From the NCBI GenBank assembly GCA_020740775.1, contig JAHEWK010000038.1, forward strand, positions 124,001 through 188,000: a stretch of 64,000 nt of DNA. The letters are read 5' to 3'. The notes beneath the pieces are model-generated. The model was given only the letters and a program-made list of their open reading frames with translations, searched no databases and had not been told where the DNA came from. This document shows, in pieces, positions 11,522-21,266 of the stretch. Origin of the DNA: Ilyonectria destructans. Its lineage: Eukaryota; Ascomycota; Sordariomycetes; Hypocreales; Nectriaceae. A program made the translations under genes and the position numbers. Each line of letters begins with the position of its first letter. The first letter of the stretch is position 1.

Positions 11522-13714
11522 TTACTTAGAAAATGGTATGTACACCTCACAGAATGCAAAACTTACTTCCGACTGGGCTATCAGAGCGCTCCTGTCCCAG
11601 GATCGTAGGCATTCCAAAAGATTCAAAGTTTCAATGTTCATAGATCCTCGCTGGTCGGTGACTGTCAGTCTAGCTTTGGAGAAGAGTCGCTCTGTCTCAG
11701 CAGACATAGGCGGAATCATAGAATGTTGATGGCCATCAAGGACAGGTTAGGGAATCTTCTTCGCTGAGCCAGTTCGAGCCACCATTTCAAAGGATCCGAT
11801 ATCATCATCACAGGTTCGCGACAGTATACTTCGTACTCGTCATCATCCATGTTCAAAATCGTGGCCTTTTGCTCTTTCATCCAGATCTTGTATCCATTCA
11901 GCCGTCTCGTAGTGGGTTCTTGTGCACCGCTTTGACGGAGGATGGGACTGGGTGTGGTTGGCTTGTATGTCTTGCTCCACAGCTGCTCTACACGGGCTTT
12001 AGCCTTCTCGATCCATTCATTCTTATCTTCCCAAGTCTTCTCCATGTATGCCCACTTGAGCGAGGGATTTAAGACCGTTGCTGCTGAATACACTGGAGAA
12101 TCCTCTGTCGCTTCATAATAGTCGGCTAGTTTGGCCCAGGCAGTCTCCATCATGGTCGCCAAGTGGGGGACCGCGGTGATCTCCCTGGACGTCTCAATGT
12201 GATGAAGAAGATAATCCATAGTTGGCAGAACGTCACATATGGAATTTCGATTGCCTTCGTTGGCCATTGTGGCATCTTGAAACGGCTCGAGAAATTTGCA
12301 AGTCTCGGTCAAAGTTGCCCAGTCGGAAGGAGTCAGGATATCCTGTTGCAGAGCCGGCTCTTGCACAAAAGATGGTGATAGATTGCCTGACCTTAGACCT
12401 CAGAGCCCATTCGACCATTTTGTACCACGAATTCCAACGAGTGTCATTATCACGCCGTAACCTAAGACCGTCGCTAAGGATAGTGAACGCTTGAAGCCGC
12501 TGGGGGCTCCAAGTAATGTAGACGACGATATTATGAAGTTTGCCTATCGCTCCTCGCTTTCTCCATTGCTCAATTTCCTCGTCGGACGGTCCATGGTAGG
12601 AATCTGTTGTGGGTGGTCGCTTTCCTATGAGAAATTCCATTACGGCCAGATTAATGATATGGCCCAAACAGCGAAGTCGGTGAGGAAGAGGGTCGTAGAA
12701 AACATCGAACTCATGTTCCAAGTCATCGGAGACTTTGTCCATCATGGTGTTCATGTTGCTAGCATTATCCATCATGAAGTATCCAACTTTGGACGCTATT
12801 CCATATTCTCGTATGAACTCCACGATGGCTTCTGCCATGTTCTCGCCGCTGTTTTGTCCTTCCAGCTCCTTTATTCTCACCACGAGGGACTGCAGACCGT
12901 GATCTTCAGAAACGAACTGAACTGTAAAACCGATGACCCCTAAGCAGTTTGGAGATGTCCATTTATCGGGAACAATGTGGACAGAGGAAAGGGCATTTTG
13001 TAAGGCTCGCTTTACGAACTCCTTTTTGTTGTCATAGCCCCATTGTAAGTCGGCTTTGACCGTATTAGCAGACCTCGGGAGGAGGTCATCCGCAACCGGG
13101 CGAAGATAGCGGATGAAGTCACGAAAGGCAGGCTGTTCAACATGAGCAAAGGGGAGGCTGCAAGCTACTGTATAGCGGCAGTATAACTCGCGCAAGGTGG
13201 CTTGATCCAACACATCTCCCTCTGCTGTCGCCTTGCGCTTCTTAGAGGGGACAAGGGTATCATTGGTCATGAAGGTAGTGATGTCTCCAAGGCGGCTTTG
13301 AGTCGTCGCTCGGCGGTCGTCTTGCCTCCCGAAGACCATGATTCTATGCTCCTTGCGCAAATGATCGATGATTGTGGATGATCCACCAGAGTAATTGTAT
13401 CTCTTCTCTCTCTTCTTGTTGAAGCAGGGCTGGCAATGCCACCATTTCCGTCCGTTGGAATCGACCCAGGCTGCAGGCAATGTCTTGCCCTCTTCTATTC
13501 GACAATACTTCCAGATGGGAGATGTCGTCTGGCGGGGAAAGCTATCAGTCGACGGCGACGAGGAAGGTGCTATAGAGGAAGTGGCCGCATTAAGGTCGGA
13601 ATCATCCAGATGGTTGATAGCGTTATCAAGAGTGCTGACAGGATCACCATGATAAAGCGAATAGGTTACCAGTAATATTGAAAGGTGTAAGTTACATCTC
13701 TGGGTGAGGAGCAC
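11522..13714 (-). pseudogene. hAT transposase (BED finger, dimerisation domain), two frameshifts
   Basis: Three consecutive minus-strand pieces make one transposase. Piece 1 (13714 to about 12366) has a BED-type zinc finger (WHCQPCFNKK...IDHLRKEH), the first catalytic region (IVPDKWTSPN), YFMMDNASNMNT, LGHIINLAV and NDTRWNSWYKMVEWAL. Piece 2 (12366-11716) carries the insertion and helical region to RFPNLSLMAINIL. Piece 3 (11719-11522) begins IPPMSAETERLFSKARLTVT, the C-terminal hAT dimerisation motif. A one-base shift near 12366 and another near 11718 break the frame. The start is unclear: the piece opens with GTG at 13714, and an N-terminal intron is possible. Confidence 0.9.
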
Positions 13715-14175
13715 AGCTCACTACATAGTATCCACATCCCAGCCACCAGCAGATCGGACCACCTTAGTCATACGGTCTCAACACACCAATAGAAGACATG
13801 ATTCAGTTAGGCCGCAAGTAGACAAGAGATTTGCATTCGTAATGGCAGTATTATAGTTGGAGGGAAATTGCTGGAGCAGAAGACTTGTAGTTGACGATTT
13901 TCTCCTTCGACATGTGGGAGTGGCAGACTTGAAGTGCGCGAACCCAACACTCCGATTAATCATACCAAATACAGAATGAACGCGTTGATAAAAACATCAA
14001 GTTTGGGGGACGCGTTCCTTAGTCATAATACATCTACAGGGCTTACGGGGTGCCAAGGTGGGGTAGGGTGAGGTGGCGTTACCAAATTAGTGAGAAGAAT
14101 TAGGTTGATAGTGGCTGGTGATTGCACCTTCAGCCACGAAACTACCCTACAGTCAGACTAATAGTCTGACTGTTA

Positions 14176-14239
14176 GTCTGGAATTCTCAGACAAGGACCA
14201 CTGGTCAGTCTGGAATTCTCAGACTGGGACCACTGCTCA
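14176..14239. repeat. Right subterminal tandem repeat of hAT 1 (2 x 32 bp)
   Basis: Units 14176-14207 and 14208-14239, nearly identical, each with GTCTGGAATTCTCAGAC. They mirror the left subterminal repeats and support the element boundaries. Confidence 0.85.
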
Positions 14240-14577
14240 GTCTGGACGAGTCAGACTGGACTATCGGTCTGGCCCGAGACATACAGACTAGACTAATAGT
14301 CCGCTTAATGGTCTGGACTATTGCGAGCGCTGTCCTACAGTCGAGACAGTTAACCGTAAGCCTTCCACATGATATGGAAGGACTTTTCTTCGAAATGAAT
14401 TGACCTGCCGGCTTCACCTGCTTGCAGTTCCTGCAAACCTTCGTTGAAGGGATAGAATCTGCCATGAGTATGTTGGATTGGAGGGACGGTTTGATGAGGA
14501 AGAATGAGAATGAGGAAGGACTGCGCGCTAGTGACGCATGTCGTTGGCATGACACCAGGCAGGACTGTAAATCTAAT

Positions 14578-14652
14578 CCATGTTGAGTGGAGGCGCACCT
14601 GACCAATCCACGTCGAGTGGAGACGCATCTGACCAATCCACGTCGAGTGGAG
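14578..14652. repeat. 30-bp tandem repeat upstream of Helitron ORF
   Basis: Two and a half copies of a 30-bp unit (14578-14607, 14608-14637, 14638-14652), each with CGTCGAGTGGAG or a close variant and CTGACCAATCCA. It lies about 110 bp upstream of the Helitron ATG at 14465 on the minus strand, so it may sit in the promoter or 5' leader. Confidence 0.85.
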
Positions 14653-14696
14653 CTTTTCAATTCAAGTTATCGTGGTAAGAAGTTATCGTCGTAATA

Positions 14697-14832
14697 ACAG
14701 GGGAAGGCGCACGTCCGCCGGGGGACGTTGGAAGTTGGAAGCTGGGCGTGATGGGCAAGTTGGCGGCTCCCTTGCGCTGAGTAGCCTTTCGGTACGAAGC
14801 TTGCAACAAGAGCCCGTATGGCTGTTTTACTA
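14697..14832 (+). repeat. Helitron 3' tail, copy 1 (identical to 53873-54008)
   Basis: These 136 bases are identical to 53873-54008, which end Helitron A. The tail contains the small hairpin AGCC-cgtat-GGCT followed by GTTTTACTA. The last base expected for CTAG is not seen because the Fot/pogo transposon begins directly after the TA. Copia sequence continues beyond the Fot, so this tail marks an earlier Helitron insertion into Copia, inferred to be between A and T as usual for Helitrons. Confidence 0.85.
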
Positions 14833-17655
14833 CCCGTGGGTCTTTGGGAAAACAGGACCCACTCAGAGAGTGGGCGGCAAAATCCTGGGACACCTCACTA
14901 CCCCGCTTCAACACCAAAAGCGTAATTTCACAGCCAAATTGACCCTCTTTCTGTTCCAATCAAGTACAACCCTGTCGATGTGAGTCTCTTATTTTCGCTA
15001 ACCAAGGACTAGGTGATAATGCCGTATCCCTTCAAGGTCACGCCCGGCGTCCAGGCTGCCCGGCACATCCTGATGGCACGCAACCGACCCCAGCGAAGTG
15101 CCCGGGATAAGCCTCTCTCACTTCGTGCCGCAGCCACGGCCTTTGGCACTTCTAAGAGCGATGTTCAACGTCATCTCAAGGCGCTAGAGAGGTCAGGAAG
15201 ACCGGCTTTCAGTGACAGACCCGTCGGCCGGCCAAGGAATCTCGATGACTCTGAGGATCGTGCCCTAGTCGCATATATCATGTGGCTCGAGAGGTGTGGC
15301 TTCCCTGCCACTCGTACCCAAGTGGAAGAGGCTGCCAATCTCTTACGGCAAAGTCGCACGCCTCCAGCTGGCCCTGTGGGTGAAGGGTGGTATCCTCGAT
15401 TCGTCAGGGATCATCCCGAGCTTCAGAAAAAGAGTCTCGTTCGAGCTCTTGACCGTGACCGTGCCGGCTTCGAAGCTGGTGAACTTGGCGACTTGGAGCA
15501 CTTCTATTCCAAGCTCTCAGAGGTCATCCAGCGCAGGAATCTTGGTCCCTCTCAGGTATTAAATGCTGACGAGTGTGGTATACGTATTGGAGTCATCCGG
15601 GAGCGACTGGAAGTCCTCATCGTCAAGAAGGAGAAGAATACAAGGCATGACGTTGTCGCCTTTGCTAACCGCGAGTCCTCGACTCTCGTAGGCTGTGCCA
15701 ACGCCGCCGGGACCGCTATCCCTCCATTCGTGATCTTCAAGACCTGGCCTACGGAGTCATGGGAGGTCGACGGGCTAGATGAACGTATCCGCTTTGCTCG
15801 ATCAGATACCGCCTTTTCCAACGCCGAGATCTCTCTGGACTGGCTTCGTCACTTCAACCGGCACTCATTTTCAAGTCTGACGAAAGTGCAGTCTCTTGGC
15901 ATTACATTTGAAGACTGGTTTGGCTGCGACGAATTTATGCGAGATCTCGATAATCCTGACTGGATTTGGGACCAGCCCTTCTTCGAAAGACCAGAGGAAG
16001 ATCGGATTTGGCGACTTCTCATCATCGACGGCTTCACGGGCAAGACCTCTATCGAATTTATGGAGTATTGTATCCGCTTTGATATCGAGATATTCGTGCT
16101 TCCTGCTCATTCCACTCATCTTCTCCAGCCTCTCGACGTCGGTGTGTTTCAGTTGCTGAAAAGCGCACACCAGAAAGTGCTCCGTTCACACATTCGAGAC
16201 GGATTTCTCAACTTTAAGCGGTCTGACTTTATCACCCGGTTCCAGCAGATATTCGATGAAGGATTTACGGTTCATAATATCATGAATGGCTTCGAGAAAA
16301 GTGGCATATTCCCCGTTGACGGCACGCACGTGATCCACACTCTCCGAGAGAAGAAGAGAGATATCCTCGCTATGTCAACGCCGGCCCTACAATCTCTCCT
16401 CCCCAAGGAAACGAGATTTAGTGATGCCCGTGAGGTCTCTCGACGTATTCGTCATAAATACGGCCAAGATTTTAGTTCCCCAACGCGTCAGCGCTTCACC
16501 GTCGTCGACGACGTTCTCGCCGAGGCAGTAACGCTCTCCAACTTCGCAGAGACTCATATTAAGTCCCGCCACCAGCGGATCGCCGCTGCGAACAATAAGA
16601 GGAAAGCCAGGAGGCCAGTTAAGCCATCAGGTCAGTATCTCAACAGCGTGACCGTCAGGCAGGTTCGGGAGAGTTTGGAGACCTCCACTCAGAAGGAACA
16701 AGATGAGGAAATACGCCGGCAAAAGAGAGAGATAAAGAGACTACGAAAACAGCACTTCGAGCAATACAGGGCAGAGTGGCAATCTCAGTGGAAATACGAT
16801 ATCAATAACAACGGCAGGCCGGTACATATCAGCTTTGAAAGGTGGCTTCGGTGGTCAGGAAAGAAGCGAGATGACGACGTCATATCTATCCCTGATCCAT
16901 CGCCAAGGGCGTCGCCAACACCAGAGGAAAGTTGGTATTATGATACTACGCCTTCCGCCGCAAGTCATCGCTTTTATGAGCGCTTGAGGGAAGCCACCCG
17001 CGCCGGGGTTTATCGCAGCCCGCTCCAAGAGATGCCCTTTCCCTTGTCGAGCGATGGAGTCGAATTTCGGATTAGTAACACGCAGGATGAGCCTTCTACT
17101 AACAATGACATTATCACAGGTGATACCGACGAGTCAGATGATGACGAAGATGGTATCGCAACGCTTGATTTAACTCAGGAAGCGATAGAAGAGCCGGAAT
17201 TGCCTCCCCTCCCTCAACCCTCTCCGACACATGATACCTTCACCTCCACATACCACCGAATTATGGGCATTTTACACCCCCCAGAGGCATCACAGGAAAG
17301 CTGCATAGTAGCGCTTGGTCTCCCTTCAAGCCCGGAATGAATTGGCCGCTGTGCAAGGAGGCAGCGAGGTGGACTTCGCGATACCGAGGAGCAAGTCGGG
17401 AGCATTCAATTAGTCACAACACCACAACACCCGGGCATGGTATAACGGAGATATCTTGGATATAGCATCATCACGCATAAGATACACTGCATGGGAATTT
17501 TCATTGAGATTGGGACATAATCCGACCGGCAAAGTGGGAAATTCCCCTTGGCGCACCTCATTTGCAGGTAATGAGGTGTCCCAGGATTTCGCACCTGTCC
17601 CAGGATTTTGCCGCCCACTCTCTGAGTGGGTCCTGTTTTCCCAAAGACCCACGGG
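14833..17655 (+). mobile_element. Fot/pogo-type Tc1-mariner transposon (2,823 bp)
   Basis: The first 60 bases (starting CCCGTGGGTCTTTGGGAAAA) are repeated perfectly as an inverted copy at the right end (17596-17655). Inside this, the right end carries an extra 19-bp partial duplication before the match resumes (CCTCACTACC against CCTCATTACC). TA dinucleotides flank both sides (14831-14832 and 17656-17657), the standard target duplication. It contains one long intact transposase gene and looks recent. Confidence 0.95.
15019..17340 (+). CDS. Fot/pogo-type DDE transposase
   Basis: Transposase that would bind the terminal repeats, excise the element and insert it at TA. I choose ATG 15019; an upstream in-frame GTG at 15013 is not needed. 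Order: an N-terminal helix-turn-helix (LSLRAAATAFGTSKSDVQRH), a second CENP-B-like DNA-binding part (about residues 60-130), then the DDE domain. The catalytic aspartates I see are D184 in NADECGI, D337 in LLIIDGF and D373 in LLQPLDVGVF, giving a D-35-D spacing of the last two. A basic, coiled-coil-like stretch (EEIRRQKREIKRLRKQHFEQ) and an acidic tail follow. 773 residues is long for the family because of this tail. No stops or shifts, so possibly active. Confidence 0.93.
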   Translation: MPYPFKVTPGVQAARHILMARNRPQRSARDKPLSLRAAATAFGTSKSDVQRHLKALERSGRPAFSDRPVGRPRNLDDSEDRALVAYIMWLERCGFPATRTQVEEAANLLRQSRTPPAGPVGEGWYPRFVRDHPELQKKSLVRALDRDRAGFEAGELGDLEHFYSKLSEVIQRRNLGPSQVLNADECGIRIGVIRERLEVLIVKKEKNTRHDVVAFANRESSTLVGCANAAGTAIPPFVIFKTWPTESWEVDGLDERIRFARSDTAFSNAEISLDWLRHFNRHSFSSLTKVQSLGITFEDWFGCDEFMRDLDNPDWIWDQPFFERPEEDRIWRLLIIDGFTGKTSIEFMEYCIRFDIEIFVLPAHSTHLLQPLDVGVFQLLKSAHQKVLRSHIRDGFLNFKRSDFITRFQQIFDEGFTVHNIMNGFEKSGIFPVDGTHVIHTLREKKRDILAMSTPALQSLLPKETRFSDAREVSRRIRHKYGQDFSSPTRQRFTVVDDVLAEAVTLSNFAETHIKSRHQRIAAANNKRKARRPVKPSGQYLNSVTVRQVRESLETSTQKEQDEEIRRQKREIKRLRKQHFEQYRAEWQSQWKYDINNNGRPVHISFERWLRWSGKKRDDDVISIPDPSPRASPTPEESWYYDTTPSAASHRFYERLREATRAGVYRSPLQEMPFPLSSDGVEFRISNTQDEPSTNNDIITGDTDESDDDEDGIATLDLTQEAIEEPELPPLPQPSPTHDTFTSTYHRIMGILHPPEASQESCIVALGLPSSPE

Positions 17656-17668
17656 TATAAGCCGAATA

Positions 17669-18019
17669 CCGTAGAAACTTGAGAAATTCATCGTCTTGTG
17701 TTACGGCTTGGTTCACCGAACAGCGAGAGAGGCTTAAAAGAGCAGCTAGTGTGCCCAGTAATTGCAATCAATGTGATTATTGACCAATCTTTTGCCCCCT
17801 GGTACAGCGGTCTAGCACAACCGTTACATCTTGGCAAAGTGGATATAGCGAGATTCCTGACTGACCAATGGCTGCTCTGGATATAAGAAGGAGATAAAAA
17901 CAGCTGCTGCATGTGTTATTGGACTGATTATGGGCGTGGCTGCGCGCTAGACTCTTAAACCTGCATAGTGGAGTAAAAAGTGGAGATGTCAAGACTATGA
18001 ATTTCTCAAGTTTCTACGG
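17669..18019. mobile_element. 351-bp MITE with perfect 23-bp TIRs (TA target)
   Basis: Ends 17669-17691 and 17997-18019 are perfect inverted repeats starting CCGTAGAAACTTGAGAAAT. TA target dinucleotides flank both ends (17667-17668, 18020-18021). No coding capacity. The TA duplication points to Tc1-mariner mobilisation. It interrupts the Copia RNase H region: joining the flanks restores the Copia frame (DNQQT followed by IRLI). Confidence 0.93.
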
Positions 18020-18021
18020 TA

Positions 18022-21000
18022 GTCTGTTGGTTGTCACATTCGATAACTGGCTGGTGGTCTAGCTGAAGAGACAGCTGTTGGAACAGCCGTTGGGTTGCTA
18101 TGACCTCTTTAGCTGTGTGTGTAAAAGCTAGCAGTTCGGCCTCTGTGGATGAGGTTGTGACAGTCTGTTGTTTTCCGGCTTTCCAGCTGATGACCCCTCC
18201 GAATAGGGAAAGCAGGGATCCCTGGGATGACTTCCTAGTCAACGGATCGTCTGCAAAGGCGGCATCAGAAGCGATTTCTAGTTCTCGAGGGCCCGGGCTA
18301 GCTGGTCGGTCTGTGACTTGTACAGTCAAGTCTCTAGGCTCTAGGCCCGGGACCGGTCCTAGGAACCTGACAGTTTTCCCGCTATATTGGACGGCTAGGA
18401 ATCTGCTGGCATAGAGATATAAGATGACGCCGTTGGCAGCCTGATGATGTTGATCGGACGGATTGAGCAGGTGTTCTGCTAGCTTAGAAGCCGGAAAGGC
18501 TATATCAACCCGGGTCATGACGGCAGCATAGTTAATAGAGCCGACTTTCTGTTGGAAGAGACGAATTTGGGCTCTTGTGGCCTGGCCGGGATTAGCAGCT
18601 AATGCACTAGGAAACGGGCTCCCTAGGAAGGTCTCTTTTGGGGTCAGTTGGAACCGGGATACTAGGCTCTCAAGATATGAGTCCTGACAGAGCCAAAGCT
18701 TCCTATTTTCCCTGTCCCGGGTGACCCTGATTCCTAGGAACCACTGTAGGTCCCCAAGATCCTGCATCTGATACTGTTGCTTCAAGCCTTTGATCAGGCT
18801 GTCGGCGGCTGGCTGATCCGTCTTACGATACAGCAGGACTATATCATCCACAAAGAAGAAGACTGTGATCCGGTCATTCCTGCAGATACAAGGGTCTTCT
18901 GTGCATCTCCAAAGACCTAGCTTTTCGAAGGTCTTAGTCAGGTCTTCCTGCCACAGAAGAGGGGATCTTCGGAGCCCGTATAGGGCTTTGAGGAGCTGTA
19001 GGCACCACCCGCGGCGTTCGTAGCCGCTAGGATAGTTGATATAGATGACTTCATCCAGCTGGCTGTTGGTAAAGGCGTTGACTGCATCTAGCTGCCGGGC
19101 CTCGAGGTCATGACGGGCGGCGATAGCGACTAGCACTCGAAATGACCTTCCGGCTAGGGTTGCTGCATAGGTCTCTTTATCATTGAAGGGCTGCAGATCC
19201 CCTCGAACGCAAAGGCGGGCTTTGAAGCGGCTGAGGATCCCGTGCTTATTGTACTTATATTTGAAGACCCAAGTCACAGGAAGGGCCCTGCCGACTGCTT
19301 GGTCTCGAAGTGTCGGCTTGAACGTTCCTTGCTTGGATAGGGCCTGCATTTCTGTCTCAGCAGCCTGCTTGAATTCGCGGGCATAGCGATGATTTTCGAG
19401 GTCTTTCCAGATCCTAGGTTCTGGGGGCAGGGTCCGCCGGTGCGGCTTTTCCTCCCTTCCTAGGAAAAAGCTGCTGTGGAGGTTGTTGCCTTGCAGCCGG
19501 TCAGAACGCCGGGTGGCCGGCAGACCCTTTGGGCGGCGTTGTCTTCGCCTTGGCTGTGGATCCAGTTGATCCGGCTCATCAGGATCAGATTGATCAGGTT
19601 GATCAAGTTGATCTGTTGGATCAGGAGGATAGGGCTGACTGAGTGTGTGGTTGAAGTCTTCGAGATATAGATGATTAGGAAAGTGATCCGGCTGTTGTGT
19701 GGTCTCGGCTGGGTTTACAGCCGGGCTCGCGGCTAGGCTGTGGGATTGGCTGTCTGACGGACTCGTTGACTGACTGGATGACTGGCTTGGTGGCTGACCG
19801 GGTGACTGACCGGGCTGCTGACTAGGTGACTGACCGGGCGTTGGATAGGGCATATCGTCAAGGGCTTTAGCTAGGTCCGATAGATCGTCATCACTGGGGT
19901 CATCTAGGGCAACCTCAATAGTTGACCTGACATCCTCGTCATCCTCTGAATCGCTAGTCTCAACAGGATCCGGAAATTGAAGCTGTTGCGGGATCGGGGA
20001 TTGGATTGGAAAGGGATGATCTAGAGGGCTGTAGAATAGCCGCTCGTTAAATGTGACATCCCTGACCCTTCGGACCTCTGACCTTTCCGGGATCCAGATC
20101 CTGAATACGTTGCTTGAGTCATAACCGACTAAGTAGCCGATTTCTGCATGAGCAGACGTCTTGAGAGCCCGTTTTTGGGTGCCCTGCAGAGCTTCCTTGG
20201 TCAACGGATAGGCCCGGCAGCCATAGGCCTTGAGATGCGTCAGATCCGGCTGTTGGGAGTCATAGCCGGTGTCTCGGCCGTTGTCTTTGAGCCAGTTAAG
20301 TAGCCGTTGGAATGGCGTTTTCCAGCTAGACCGTTGTCTCAGCTGATTCGGCTGATTCGGCTGATCCGGCTGATCCGGCTGATCCGGATGAGGCTTTTGG
20401 GGTGATCTGTTGTGTAGATAGGCGGCTGTTTTCCACGCCTCGGGCCACAGCTTGTCGGGAAGCTTAGCCCCTAGCATCATAGTGCGAGCCTTCTTTCCTA
20501 TTACCCCCCCAGATCGCTCGGCAGGGCCATTTTGAGCCGATGTGTACGGTGCCGTAGGCTCGTCATCTATACCTCTCATAGCTACCCAGTTGTCATAGTC
20601 GGTCTGAAGGGCTGGATCGTTGTCTCTGTGGATCTTGCAGATCTGAAGGTCGTATTGGCGTTCGATCCGGGTTTCAAAGGAGTCTAGGGCGGCTAGAATA
20701 GCTTCCTGCGTTCCTGATCGCAGCGGGAAGACGGCTATGATGCCGCTGTATTGGTCTTTGATCAGTAGGGCTACCACGTATCCCTCAAGACTAGGGCCTA
20801 GGGCAAAGAGATCTAGGAAGATACGATAAAACGGCCTCTTAGCAGTCGTCTTAGGTCTTCGTCTGGAGACTAGTCTCTCTGCCTTCCCTAGTGAACAGGC
20901 TATGCAGTCAATAGCAGCAGGTCCCTTGATCCGGGTCCCTTGTGTTGTCGTAACTAGCTGATCGAGGGCATCAGCGTTCAAATGACCTAGCCGTTGGTGC

Positions 21001-21266
21001 CAAATGTCTGCATCTGCGGCTTGGATCGGTCTTGCGGTCCGGGAAGAGGGGAATGCCGCGGCCGCAGTCTCGGGGGCTGCTGTAGCCGGGGCGGCTGTTG
21101 CTGTCAGGGCTGTTGTCCCTAAGGAAGCTGAAGCTGCTGACCGGGCTAGGCTTTCGTTGAATTCGATGACCTGTTGACGATAAAGTCGTCGGGTCCGGAA
21201 GATTGTCTCAGTGCCTTGAAAGACGGCTCCGGTGGTTGGGTTCCAGTTGTATCCCTTCCTGATGAG
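18022..21266 (-). pseudogene. Copia (Ty1/Copia) retrotransposon pol, truncated at both ends
   Basis: One open minus-strand frame holds, in order: a segment before the integrase (LLIRKGYNWNPTTG near 21260), the GAG-pre-integrase zinc site (WHQRLGHLN...CIACSLGK, about 21015-20890), the integrase core (IFLDLF, IHRDNDPAL, NGPAERSGG), a long Q/P/S/D repeat-rich linker (about 20000-19500), the reverse transcriptase (LDAVNAFTNSQLDEVIYINY; catalytic FFVDDIVLLY near 18840) and RNase H (TSSTEAELLA; IECDNQQT at the break). The first ATG-like codon is only at about 20981, but coding sequence clearly extends to the hAT 2 junction at 21266. Gag, protease and both LTRs are missing; the 3' end is cut by a MITE at 18020. 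Confidence 0.93.

Larger units (their letters stand above)
11142..14332 (-). mobile_element. hAT element 1 (3,191 bp), inserted in Helitron ORF
   Basis: Left terminus CAGTGCTCGCAATAGTCCA and right terminus (reverse complement) CAGCGCTCGCAATAGTCCA match at 18 of 19 positions. The flanks carry a perfect 8-bp target duplication TCCTACAG at 11134-11141 and 14333-14340, the hallmark of hAT transposition. Removing the element plus one duplication rejoins the Helitron reading frame. Subterminal tandem repeats lie just inside both ends. The internal transposase has two frameshifts, so the copy is probably non-autonomous now. Confidence 0.95.
9815..14465 (-). pseudogene. Helitron protein, N-terminal DUF6570-like part, interrupted by hAT
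   Basis: The gene starts at ATG 14465 (protein begins MADSIPSTKVCRNCKQVKP) and is cut at codon CDC/RNR by the hAT element 11142-14332; it resumes at 11141 in the same frame and runs to a stop at 9815-9817. Taken across the insertion it is about 485 residues. It has an N-terminal Cys-pair motif (CRNCKQ...CLDC), a proline-rich linker, a second Cys cluster (CARCQETWFDMG...CKRC) and a block with LTIVEEMLIAPVHVFVNVMQ, which matches the DUF6570-like region before the Rep domain in fungal Helitron proteins. The HUH Rep and PIF1 helicase domains are missing, so it is truncated as well as interrupted. Confidence 0.8.
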
